Part shown: one piece after another, positions 47,197 to 59,205 of the stretch
Numbering within the stretch: position 1 is the stretch's first letter
Layout: each line of letters opens with the position of its first letter
NCBI GenBank assembly: GCA_018697195.1
Contig: CM031858.1
Coordinates: 82,475,410-82,539,409 of the forward strand
Source: Certhia americana
Lineage: Eukaryota > Chordata > Aves > Passeriformes > Certhiidae
DNA length: 64,000 nucleotides
Direction of reading: 5' to 3'
The notes under the pieces: generated by a model
What the model was told of the DNA's origin: nothing
What the model saw: only the letters and a program-made list of their open reading frames with translations
Database searches by the model: none
Translations under genes and position numbers: made by a program

Positions 47197-47355
47197 TCAT
47201 AGAAGCACAGAATTACAGAGTGGGTCAGGTTGAAGGGACCACAGAGGTCATCTGGTCCAACCTCCCTGCTCAAGCAGGGTCATTGCAGAGCAAACGGCAC
47301 AGGATTGTGTCCAGATGGTTCTTGAATCTCTCCAGTGAGGTACACTCTACAACGC
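47197..47355 (-). mobile_element. CR1 LINE 3' tail fragment
   Basis: Antisense CR1: atcatagaagcacagaatta, then gttgaagggaccacagaggt, ctggtccaacctccctgctc and aagcagggtcattgcagagc, ending near acactctacaac. About 160 bases, strongly 5'-truncated. Confidence 0.92.
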
Positions 47356-50300
47356 GCATGTATACAAGCCTCTTCCTATCTGTGAGTGTTTACATGCATC
47401 AAATCTGACCTTTTTTTCACAGAACCATGTTTCCCTGCTGCCTACAACTGCTGCCTTCCTGACATCCTCTCCATTGCTAAAATAGTTTGCACTTTCTGAA
47501 CTTGTTTAGCCTGCCTTCCCTTCCAGCTTTTCAGGGAGCTCAGCTTCTCAGAGGGAGAATTGTCTCTCATGATTTTCTGGCAAAGAAAATAAGAGGAGTC
47601 TAATTAATTTTTTAGGACAAATGCATTCAGATTTAATTTTGCATTGTGAATATAGTACTTCTGCCCAAATATTCCCTTTATGGCTACATCTGGCTAGGCA
47701 CAAAATGCCAGCAGTGCCTCAAACCTCTGCAGCCCTTATTTACATTTACAACATGCTCAGTTTTCACATCCATTGAATTCTTTGACTTTGTTCAGCTGAC
47801 AAGTGAATGTTCCTACTATTGTGCTCACGGTAACGTAGATGCAGTTTCATAAGGATGCACGCCAGGAGCAGAAAGTAAATTAGCCGTGATGGAGCATCAA
47901 TTTGAAGCAGAAGCATTCCCATAAAGATGTTACCTGAAAGTCAAATTCCTCTGAACTTTTAATTCAGATTTCATTAGAAGACAAAAATATTAAACACCGC
48001 TCTGCTTGGCTGCCTGGTGCAGAAACCAGCTTCTCCTCTGGCACTCTGGTGCTGGGAAACCCTTCCTGCTGTGCTTTACCATCCAGCTCCTCTCCAGTAG
48101 CTTACTGGGTTGAGCACGCCATGCACAACCACTTCTGGATTTCTAGGAGCACTTCTTCTTTGAAGTCAGTTCTTAAGCTTTGTCTGAGCCTGTCCTATGC
48201 TGCAGAGAAGAAACATTACCCCTCTTCCCCTCTCCCTTCTCTCCAGGCTCCCAACACCTCTGTGATGTTGAAGGTTGTGTCCTTTCCAATAAGCTGGGAG
48301 CCTCCCAGTGCTTTTTGTGCTGGGTAGCTCTAGGGAAGCTGTGTTTTCTCCTCTCTGGAGGCCTCTGCTCAATCTGGAGCAAGGCAGCCACTAAAAAGCA
48401 GAAAGAGACCTTCTTGCCTTGAAACAGAAACACAATTTTTATAGTAGGACATACCACAGAGTGTGCATAAATTAAATGATGAGCAAACCAGTGTGACTGT
48501 TCCAGCATCTTTCACAGTAATACAGACCATTGAACAGGCATTAAAAAAATCTCTTATGAAACAAGAAAGGATCCAAAACTATGAAACAGAAGAAACAGAA
48601 ACTAAATTAGTTTGGCACAAAAGTGTCAAGTTTCATGACCCAGTTTTAAATATTTCTTCAGTATTTTGTCAAACAGTTTAAAACATTAGGTTTCCAGATA
48701 TATATCCACCCTTTTTTTATCCCCTACAGTATGACACATTATTTCATATTTTTGAATCCTTGACTGTTTATATTCTAAAGTAAGTGGTTTCTTTCAGTTG
48801 CTAGGTATGACATCTTGAATCACAACTGAGAGAGTTGGAGAAGATGAATGGAAAGCTATGGGACTGTTTCCTCCAATTCTGCTTATTGATAAATAGCAAA
48901 TTCACTCCTTTTTTAATCTTCTAACATTCAAATGAATATTTCAAATTTGTCCTCATATAAGTGAAGTGATAGGAAAAACTAAACTTGCATCAGCAGTTCT
49001 TCAGCAGAACACTGTAATTGTGAAAAAATGCAGCGGGCAGCAAAGAGATGTGCTGAGTGTTGCTCCTGAACCTAGGTATCAAAACAGATGTGCTGAGAAA
49101 AGCATCACCCTAAAAAAGGTTAAGTTTTTCCTGTTTGTTATATCTTTTTGTAATTTATTACCTTTCCCTTAAACCTTTGATGAGGAAGAAGCAGATTAAT
49201 TTTCAAAGCCTTTTGAGGCTGTAGATGTGTATAGATTAAGTCCTACACTTCAGCTTCTGGGCTGTATGCCTCCCACAAGCAGCACTGATCTCTAATCAGT
49301 AGCCCCTGGGATGACTCCTGTACAAGCACAGAACTTCTCCCTCCAAGGATTCAGTATGTCTCCACATAAGGCAAGAGGGCAGAGGACAGAAATGTTCAAG
49401 GAGCTGAAGATTTGTCCCTTCCTCACCCAGAGAATTATACTGAGACTGTCAATCAACATGTATGGAAGTCTGCATCCAGTTACAAAACCCCCCCCAAGCA
49501 TCAAGTACACAGGATATATTCTCACTATCACACTAGCAAAGCACACTATTGTGGTGGTGAAGGAAATACATAAGAGGTGCTGTATATTCCAGAGTTCTGC
49601 TGCTATTATTCCTGAGCAATTCTGGACAGCTGAGTTACAGCACAGGGCTTGGATCAGCACAGCAGGCCTGCAGCTCTGGGAATGTCCATGAAGGGACTCA
49701 CATGTTCAAAGCTGGTGGAAATGAAGGATCTGTGTCTTTATAGCCTCAGTTAGAAAGTGATCTTATTTGCAGGATAGGAACAGCAGGAAATCAGCATCCA
49801 AGAATGGGTCAGTCACTGTTAAGACTCCTGTATTCTGTCTGCTGCCATGCAACCCTTCTGTCAAGAAATAGAAGCTGCCCAACACATTCAGCGCTCCTTT
49901 TCACAAGCACCAGACACACACAAACCTTCAGATTTTAAAATGCTTGTGTGTACAGACATTGTGCTGGTTATACATGTTTGTGAATGGTTGGTAGTGGCAC
50001 TGGTTTTGTGACATGAGGTTTTAGGAGGCTGTGATTACAGGAACTGTTTACTTCTTCCCAATCATAATGCTTTCCATTTTAAAAACAGAGCGTAGGAAAA
50101 GAAGAGAGCATCATCCAGATTGATGACAGGCATTCATAGCACAAATCTCAGTCTGCATCCATGATATAAAGTTACATAGATGTGAGGGTCATGGGGAGTA
50201 TCTAGAAATCAAAAGATTTTTAAAATAATCTCATTTACCTATTCATTTAGGATGAATCAAATATTGTAATAAGTTTGCTTTCGTAATTATTTTCTTTATG

Positions 50301-52149
50301 TCAAAAAGACAACAGTATTTTCGTTGTTGAAAGATCTCATTTCAGTGGAGTATATGTGAAGAAAGAAGACATGAAAACATGGAGGACAAACACCTTGTAA
50401 ACATTTTCAATGACAATCTAAAAACAAGGACAGAAAAGCATAAATTAAATCAAATATTGCAAAAACACTCAATGTATTTTCGTCCAAGAAGGAGCTGTAG
50501 TCTCCTATAAAGTCAGTAGTTTTTTTCTGTGACTACATGAGGAAAGTTACATATATTAATTTCTGTTTGATCTCTTGCTTCTGGATTTATTTGTGCTTCT
50601 ACAGCCAGACCTCAGCCTCTGTATTATTTTCTCTATTCTGTCAAGTCTCCCCAAGTTCTCTTCTCTCTTCCTCATCTGCATATCATCTGTTGATTTTATC
50701 CACTTGCTTGGTTTCAGTCACCACATAAGCCCTAGTCATTTGCATTTGTCAGCTACAAGCATATCTTGTCCCTCAGCCTTTTCCCTGTCACTGCCTCTTT
50801 CTCACTCTGTTCTGAAGGTTTGCTGTGAACTCAATCTGCAGGAATTTGCTAAGGCATCATATCTTTTCCTGCCTGTTCTCTCCTCTGATTTCCATATTGC
50901 CTTCTGTACTCCTTAGGCTTGCACAAAAGAAGAAAGAAACAAAAAGAGAAAGACTCAAACAGCCCTTTCATTATATGATATAATTTACTCACAGTCTTGT
51001 GATCTGACAGCACTGCTCTGTGAAATTTGCTGGTTTTCTGGGGAATTTCCTTGGATGTTTTATCCTTGGCAGTTTTGTGCCCACCATTGCATGCTTTAAT
51101 AGAATCTGATGAAAAAGCTCTTTTCTAATCACAACCATATGCAACATACTTTTTCTGAATTCTGTATTTTCAATTTCTTAAGCCAATTGGCTTAAGAGAG
51201 ATTATTTTTGCCTGGAAAATCATCCAGTTTTTAAACTGAAATGGAAGTAACATACCAGCTGAATGAAAAGTATCTGCATTTTTTGGAGTGTGTAATGGAA
51301 CTGAAGAATCCTAAACTTTAGAAAAGTTTGCCTTCATGAATGCTTTGCTTTCATGTTAAAAGCAGTATTCTTGGGTAGACTGCTGGAGAAGACGTGAATT
51401 GCAGAGATGAGTGGTTTGCTTATTTGGCAAAGAGGCAGGTAACACAGTGCATCTGCTAGCCCTACTTAAGAGACTGGCAGGATTTGCTTCAGACTGAAAG
51501 AAAAGCTAGTTAAAAATACTGCAATGTTTCCCACTTTTGTCCAAGTGCATTAATAATTATTTGTAGGAATAGATACAGGACAAAAGCAATAAAATCATAT
51601 TAAATCTCTGAGTGTTTCAAACTTTGTGTTGGCATTCATTCCTAATTGAAAGAGTTCCAGTCAGTTTTGTACAGATTCTGCCTTGACAACAATAATTATA
51701 AGTTCGAAAAAAAAAAAAAAGCCTGCTTGTATAATATAGGCTATCATACATCATCCTTTTCTTTCCCAGACAGCTGCTCTTTTTCTTTCCTCTGAATACA
51801 TCCAGGCAGATTTCTGATAGCTGCAGCCTGGATCCAGCTTTTGCTTTTCCTGTGGGGAAAGTCAGGAATGGAGGTGGAATCAATGACAAATGAATGCTGG
51901 AGAGTAATTTGAGTCCAGGGGTGGGGGGAGGAAAGAAGAATTGTCAACTATTTAAAAATAGAAAGAAACAGGTTTGCAGAGAAACTGCAGACAGTAGACA
52001 CGTGGGCTGACAATGGGGGATGAGAGTGAAGGGGAGGAGGGAGGTCTATGTAGGGACAGAAGCTGAGGGGTAAGACAAGATAATGGGATGATCATGGGGG
52101 ACTGTGATGAGGAAGAGGATCAGGATCAGATCACCCTGTGATCAGAAGG
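47356..52149. other. About 4.8 kb of non-coding DNA
   Basis: No gene was recognised. A 126-codon plus frame (49311-49691) is opposed by a 122-codon minus frame over the same bases; neither has a known domain. It contains a perfect 22-bp palindrome (51176-51197), an A14 run (51707-51720) and a purine-rich stretch (about 51995-52130). Confidence 0.5.
51707..51720. repeat. A14 homopolymer
   Basis: Fourteen consecutive A's after agttcg. No retrocopied sequence is evident upstream. Confidence 0.9.
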
Positions 52150-52868
52150 GTGTGCACCAGTACATACTGGGGGCTGACCAGACAGAAAACAGCTGTGAAG
52201 AAAGGATCTGAGGGTTTGGTGGACAAGAAGTTGAATATAAATCAGCAATGTGCCCATGGGGTAAAGGTGACCAACAGTGTCCTGGGCTGCATTAGGAAGG
52301 AGAGTGTTGCCAGCAGGTCAAGGAAGCTGATCCTTCTCCTCTCCTCAGCACTGCTGAGGCCAGACCTGAAGTCCTGGGTTCAGTTCTGAACTCCCCAGTC
52401 TGAGAAAGTGACTGAGGTACCTGGAGAGTGTCTAGTGATGAAGATGATTAAATGACAGGCTTATTGCTTATATAAGGAAGGGCTGAGAAAAACATGATTG
52501 CTCAGGCTTGGGAAGAAAAGGCTCAGGAAGGATTTCGTTAATGTATATAAATACCTAAAGGAAGGGTGCAAAGAAGATGAAACCAGATTCATCTCAGTGG
52601 TGCCTAGAGGCAGGGCCAGAAAAATGGGCACTAACTGAAACACAGGAGGTTCCTTCTGGACATCAGGAAACGCTTTTTCACTGTGAAGATAACCAAGCAC
52701 TGGCTGAGGTTGCCCAGAGAGATTGTGGACTTTCCAAATTTGGTGATATTCAAAAGCTATCTGGACATGGTCCTGAACAACCTGCTGGGGGACCTTGCTC
52801 AGATGGGAGGTTGGACAAGATGAACTCTAGAGGTACCCCCTGACAAGGTCTGTTCTGTGACTGAATCT
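52150..52868 (+). mobile_element. CR1 LINE 3' end, longest copy in the window
   Basis: About 720 bases. It starts at the end of the reverse-transcriptase frame region (gtgcaccagtacatactggg, ggctgaccagac). It then carries the 3' UTR: agcaatgtgcccatgggg, gggctgcattaggaagg, ggccagacctgaagtcctgg, a ggagagtgtct stretch, ggttccttctggacatcagg, gttgcccagagagattgtgg, gaggttggacaagatgaac, and a decayed tail (tgttctgtgactgaatct). Many indels break any frame. 5'-truncated. Confidence 0.92.
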
Positions 52869-55800
52869 TGCGAGGAAAGTGACTCTAGGAGAACAGCATT
52901 AGTATAGCTGCAGTACGGAAGTTCAAATTTGGGAAACTTGAGATGGGGACACTTGAAGGTTTTTGCTGTAAACTGACACTCAGGAAGTGGAAACTTTAGA
53001 ATCAGGGTATTCTGGCAGACAAAGATGGGAATAGCATAATGCAATTTCTGTTTTGAGGACAGATGAACTAGATTACTGTCCACTTTCATTGCATAACACT
53101 GACAAGCATAGAAGCTAATTTGTTAGCTCTCTTTTTCACAGTACCACAGTATTTTTGTTACTTAACCTAGGTTTGTTAGTGAGGTTATTTGCGCCTACCA
53201 TACCCCAACAGCAGACTACTTTCATACACACAAAGAGATATGCAATTCCTGCTCCTGTAATCATATGCCACAGAGTTAAAAACATTGTGCACTGAAAGGA
53301 GACTTAAAATAATGTTCATTGCACTGACTGCAACACAGCAGCCTTAACAACAAAACAAAATATCATTTGCTATTGTTGCCAGTAGCAATATATTTTTTGA
53401 AAGCTTGTTTGCAGTAAATCTGACAGGAAAACCGCAAATCCACATGGGTTTTTTTTCCATTTTATCAATTTTTACCCAGACCTACAATGAGTCTTCCATA
53501 GCTGAATTTGCTGTTCTTGAGCTTTTAGTTTTCCCTTGGCTTAATTTTCTTTTTTAACCTCCTGTTGCTTTAACTCACTTCAAGTATTATTTGTATGACA
53601 GATATATCTTATCTTCTTTGAGAGGCAGGGATTTATTAGCACAACAGTTCTTTGTGATAGACATTGTATAAATGGAACAAATGAATTCTTTCTAAGAACA
53701 TCATGGGAGACACATCAGTGAAAAAAGCCAGTCACCAGGTTTCCTTTACTGGGAAACTTGCACCTACATCATTTGAGCTCAATTTCTCTCCATTTTCCAA
53801 TTATTATTAGTATTTCATTACTACAGCTTCTGAATTTTTCCAGAGAAATCAGCCTCCAGTGGGCTGAATATTGCAGACATATAAAAGAAAAGGAGAAATA
53901 GTTAAGAAATAGTTCCTCTGCCTGTTTATCCCTTTTCTCTCAGATTCTGACAGCCTTATGGAATTTTTTTTAATATGGTCAAGACATGGCAGTCTTTATA
54001 GCAACCCAAGAGCCAGATATCTTAAGCTTCCTCAGTGCTGCATTTTGCTCTCCTGAAATGTCCTCTTTGCAGCTTATATTTACTGCAGGAAGCCAACCGA
54101 GCCTTGGAGCATAAAATACTGAGAACAAGACAATGTCTTCAGGACTCAGAGAAGAATAGGGATGGGTGGAACTTCATGGGATGCAACCATAGTGAGATAA
54201 AAGCATTGGCTCATTCCCATACATCAGGCCTCAATTCCTGAGCTTAGATGCTGGCATCTAAGAATCTTAGTATTTTTAACAGAAACCAGTACAGCTCTTT
54301 CTCTTAAAGTGGTGAAGAAAACTTCATGGAAGGTCTGAAGTCACTGAGAGGAACTAACTCTGGGAAGAATGGTCTGTTTTGCCTAAAGCAACATCCTAGA
54401 CATCTCAGTGAGCTGCATGGAAAATAGTAGGAAAAACAGAGTGCAAGAGGAAAGAGGCACCAATAAATGCATCTCAAAATATGCTGGGGTTTTGTTGTTT
54501 ATTATTTTCTCAGAGGACACAACTGCTGCTGTTGGGGCACAGTTATTACAGGTTTTGCTAAGAAGCCAACCTAATTTCAGAAGTATGGAGTTCTTTCAAC
54601 TTACCACCCAATAATTCATGAATCAGGCTTCAGATCTCAGTGTTCTTTGTAATCCTGCCAGACATACCTCAGAAGACTACTTAAGAGCAGCAAATATCAT
54701 GACAGATTTACAGAACCACTTGGTGAATTCCTGACTCACTGAGGTAGGGAAGCAGGACCCAGTGGGGATGATATCCATGTCACTCCAGTGCTGCTTCCAC
54801 AACTCAAAGAGGTTCTTCTCATAGTTGTCTTGGAGGGGCACTCCTCTGAATACTGGGCAAGCTGGTGAAATACTGAGGGAAGGTGATGTAAGCCCTTTAT
54901 ATTTGGGGAAGGGAGTGTGTTTGCAAGCAGTGACTTTGTATTATTTAAAGGGACTTGTCTGCAAGATATAATGAAGCAGAGAGAGGAAGGAACAGTGAAA
55001 TTATCTTTGTGAAGGGTAAAAATTCTCAGCTGTGGCTCTTTCATACTGAATCTGAGATTGCAGCCCATTTAGAAGAGTCTGATTTATTCTTAGCCTTTGA
55101 AGTAATACAGGCAGTAAATTAACATTCTTACTTCAGGGAAAACATAGAAAGCCTTTGGAGCAAAACCACAAATGCAAGACAATGCTCCATTATGGGTGCA
55201 GTCTGCCCCTCAGGTCTGCACGGGCTTTTTCAGTCAATGTTTTCCATCCTAGACTGCAGATTGGCAACAAGAAATTCAGCTGCAGAACTGCATTTCACCC
55301 TTCTTTGTTCAAGTTCATAGCGAATGTGGGGCTGGAATAATTCATGCAGACATTTGAGAGAAGGATAAATGCAAAGTAAAATCTACACCTGGATTACAGA
55401 GTGCGCAGAATCAGTGAGTCCTGCAGAACTCTGAATATAGTTATACTTGTGGTAAATGCCGAATGTCCAGTTACAATGTGTTCACCTGCTGCATATGATA
55501 GAGAGTAAGAGGAGGTTTCTGTACACAGGTTTCCCACTGAGATGCATTTTGCTAAAAAGTTTAGAGCAGATTCAGCTTTCAAAAATTAAAAGAATGACTA
55601 GGCCCAAATCTAGGGCACAGATCTGCATAGAAAGTCTCTGCAATTCACACCAAACCCAAGATACAGAACTGTACTGCAAAGCTCAGCAAAGGGTTTGGGT
55701 CAAAGATTTATAGTAAAATGTGGCATGAAAGTACAAGCAACAAGGAAGTCTAAGGGGTGGGAGAAACACCAGTGATTAAGTAGGTCATAACTCCAAAGGG

Positions 55801-56946
55801 GCAGAACTACAATCGTGTCCTTTGGGCCATTTCTGCAACTTCACTCAGGCAGTAATTGTCACTATATCTGTACTGCCTCCAGTACCTCAACCAAACTTCA
55901 CATGTTCCTGCCTTGGTTCTCCATTGTGTTGTCATGTTTTCAGGAGATGTTTCAGTGAGCAATCTGAATGAAGGAGATCATGGGCATTACTGGACTGTGA
56001 TGATGAGCAGGCTACGAGGGTAGAAGAGCTAATACTGTACATGAGCTCTAGCAAATGTTTTCAAGAAAATTCTCTGCTACCAGGGGAACACCAGCTCTCT
56101 CTTTCTACACTGAAATGCCTTTTGCTTGCAGTTGTGATTTTCACCATGATGTGCATCAAGCACAGAGCGACAAGAGGGCCAGCAGTACAGGCTGCACTTT
56201 TGAAGGTATTCACTGGAAGAATTCAGGCTCTCAATTCTCACATTCTAAAAACGTGAAACCAAGGATCTGATATTCCTGAATACATTCAGTGATGCATGTC
56301 ACTGAAGAACAGAGTTAAAAAGAAAGTCTCAGAAACATAAACCAAGAACAGAATTAGAAATAGACCAAATGTTTTGGTCAGGCCTGCTAAGATCCTCTTT
56401 AAGATCTAAGAGCAAATTCCCCTGTTTCTTAATGCCACAAAGAATAAACTCTATGAAAAACGGTACTTTTTTGGTTTGAGACCATGAAAAATCAGTACTG
56501 ATACCAGTTTCTATAGCTAAGTTAATGGTTCATATGTTTAACGCCAATGGTATAGGATTAAATAAGTGACTTTCACTAGCAAAGAACGGTCACACAAAAG
56601 CTTACCTATTCCCTGCATCTGTAGTTATCAAAAGTATAGAAATAGATCTGCCCTGGGAGATTTAAAAGAATGGAAGAAGCACAGGGCTAATTATTCCAGC
56701 TTTGGTCTATACGTTCCTGTATATGCATGGCTTTAGGCCATGGCATTCACGGTATATAATGAAATGTACTATATTGTATATGGTGAAGCAGGAACAATAG
56801 TCACGGTCTGTGCTCAAAATGATGATCTGGAAACCCCAGTTTCCAAAAGCAAAAGCAAAAAAAAAATCAGTATACAAAAAATTCAAGGTCAAATCAGCAG
56901 ATGAGCCCTGTTTAAAAAGATGCAATAAGTAACATTAGATGACTTA

Positions 56947-56980
56947 ACTACTACTATTACTACTAATAATAATAATAATT
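56947..56980. repeat. (ACT)n/(AAT)n compound microsatellite
   Basis: ACT units passing into about five AAT units. Confidence 0.88.
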
Positions 56981-59000
56981 AAATCTTTAATTAAAGAGAG
57001 TGAATGAGTGTGTTTTTGGTCATCTGAGTTCCCCTGGTTTTGCACAGAAAACTGGTTTAGAATAATTCATGTAATGTCTACATATGTTGTCTAATGAGTT
57101 TTGTTGTAGCCATTTCATTTAGAGAATGAAGAAAGCATGTGTAGTACTCTGCATGTCAGTCACTGTGTGGCCCTGATAGATGCCATACATGGTTAAAGAA
57201 CTTGTCTTTGCATATGAAAAAATGCATTATCTGGAAAAGAATACTAAGACTCACTGGATAACTAACTCACATATCTTCTTGCTGACATTGGGATAAGACA
57301 ATGCTAAAGATTACTTCATCTTAAGACAGTGAATTTTGGAAGCCATAATTTAGTAGTAGGGTTGGCCAGAAAACAATTTTACACAAAAATTAGCATTTGA
57401 CATCTGTTTCAAAAAACCCTGCAACACTAGGTTTTCTTGAAGAAGCTGTGTGTGGAAAAAGTAACCAAAGTAATGAGGTATTTAAGAATGTATGCTGTCT
57501 GATTTTTGAATTTTTCTTGCTGGCTCTTATTCCTTGTATTTGATTAAAATACTTATTGGACCAGAGAGAAAATGAAACACTAATTAAGTGTCTTTGTTTG
57601 GATCTAGGAAGCCACTGGAGCAGATAATGACAGAAAATACTTCATTAAAAATATACTTATTTTTCCAATTAACAGCTTAGAACCAACTCCAGTCAAATAG
57701 AAACATGAAATTACCAACTGTGATAATTGAAAAATTACTTAAGTATCAATAGTAGAAAGTCTGACCAGAAAATTTTAAGCTCTGATTGAAAATCATTGTT
57801 AGCAACAATGACATGGAGAACAGCCTCAAATATTTATTATGTTCAATATTGTTTTATTCCTGATGTTATAGACACACACATGGGCATTTGGTTATTTGCT
57901 GAAGTGAAGTTCTGATTATTTAATTTTCATATATCCTATTATATTCATGGAGTCTACCATTCAAGAAGTTTAACAATTCAGACATGCAAATGCAATCAAA
58001 ATCTCCATTTAGTTTTTAAGAGACAGAGGGAGTTCTGTTAAGAATTTTAAACTGGCAAAACCTGTCTATCACATTATAATTTTCTCTAATTAATACTGCC
58101 AGAAAAATTTCAGCTATAAAAGTCTTTATCAAACACTGAGTCACACTTAAACTAGTGAAAAATCCTTCTCTTGCCCAAGAAAACATTAGGGAAAACCTGA
58201 ATAGAAGAGCTAAATCTCATTCTTTTAAAGACGGAACATGGGACATGAGGAACTGAGCCTATGGAATGAGCCCATGTTACAGGCTGTGAGACAATTCAGC
58301 CAACCTTGAGGTGCATGAAAACAACAGTAGTAAACAGAAATCACATAAAAAGCTTTACTCATCACACACAAAAACTTTGTCCAATCAGAGGCACAAAGGT
58401 GTCCCTGCCCAGTTCCTAAAAAATTTGAAATCTTCTGGAGGCTGGATACACACTCTTTGGTGGCAAGGGGGACAACTCTCTATGCAAAATAGAGGTGCCT
58501 ACCCCTCTCAGGGCTGTGGCAGGCGCTGAGGAGAGAAGTGTCTGACTCTAGTGGAGAAAACCTTTGGTTCTAATTGGTGGTATTGGTTGCCCTGCACCTA
58601 CCGCCCTGATACCCCTTCTCTCATTGGAATTCACTTTCTCATCCATTGTAAACAGACTTACAGGGTAAGACACTCTCGTTCTTGTTCCCTTTATGTGATG
58701 CAAAGAAAGGGTATCTCAGCTACAGTCCCTTGAAACTTGAGACAATCAAAATGAAACTAAAATATGTCAAAATTCAGAGAGTGTAAAAGAGTCCATTGCA
58801 CAAACTAGGAAAAATGCACAGGCACCATTGAAAAATCTCCATTTTGTTAGGTGAGTACTGGGGTTTTTTTTAATAAAATCTTTAAAAATTTGTCTTTTCT
58901 AGTTTTTCCACATACACCTAATGCAATTCTATATTCTATTCAAAGTTCTCTTTTTGTATTATATTGCACTGGCACATGATGTAATATATGCGAATTACAT

Positions 59001-59012
59001 ACACACACACAC
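59001..59012. repeat. Short (AC)6 tract
   Basis: Six AC units between ttacat and aaattg. Confidence 0.85.
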
Positions 59013-59089
59013 AAATTGTGAGGCCAAAGCAATGAAAATGCCAGAAAATACTGGTTTGATTCTTTGGAATAGATGATATATCTTCTGCC

Positions 59090-59205
59090 TACATATACTC
59101 AGGAAGACACAGTTACCATCACTGAGAGATCAAGTAGTTTGCCAAAGCAGTATTAAAGCAATTGAGGGTCTGGCAGTGAAATTTCAAAATCAGATGATTA
59201 TCTCA
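59090..59205 (-). mobile_element. MIR-like SINE fragment (ancient)
   Basis: The plus strand reads ctgagagatcaagtagtttg, ccaaagcagtattaaagcaa, then ggtctggcagtgaaatttca, following the order of antisense MIR: cagagaggttaagtgacttg, cccaaggtcacacagc, agtggcagagccgggatt. The match is diverged but collinear over about 100 bases. Confidence 0.6.

Larger units (their letters stand above)
52869..59089. other. About 6.2 kb of non-coding DNA
   Basis: No gene or transposon was recognised. A 110-codon minus-strand frame (54736-55068) has no known domain. An (ACT/ATA)n tract lies at 56947-56980 and a short (AC)n at 59001-59012. 58300-58740 is somewhat GC-richer with no identifiable element. Confidence 0.5.

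Noticed and set aside
49292..49691. Opposed 122- and 126-codon open frames
   Set aside because: Both strands are open over the same bases and neither product shows a domain. Overlapping frames like this are usual in chance ORFs.
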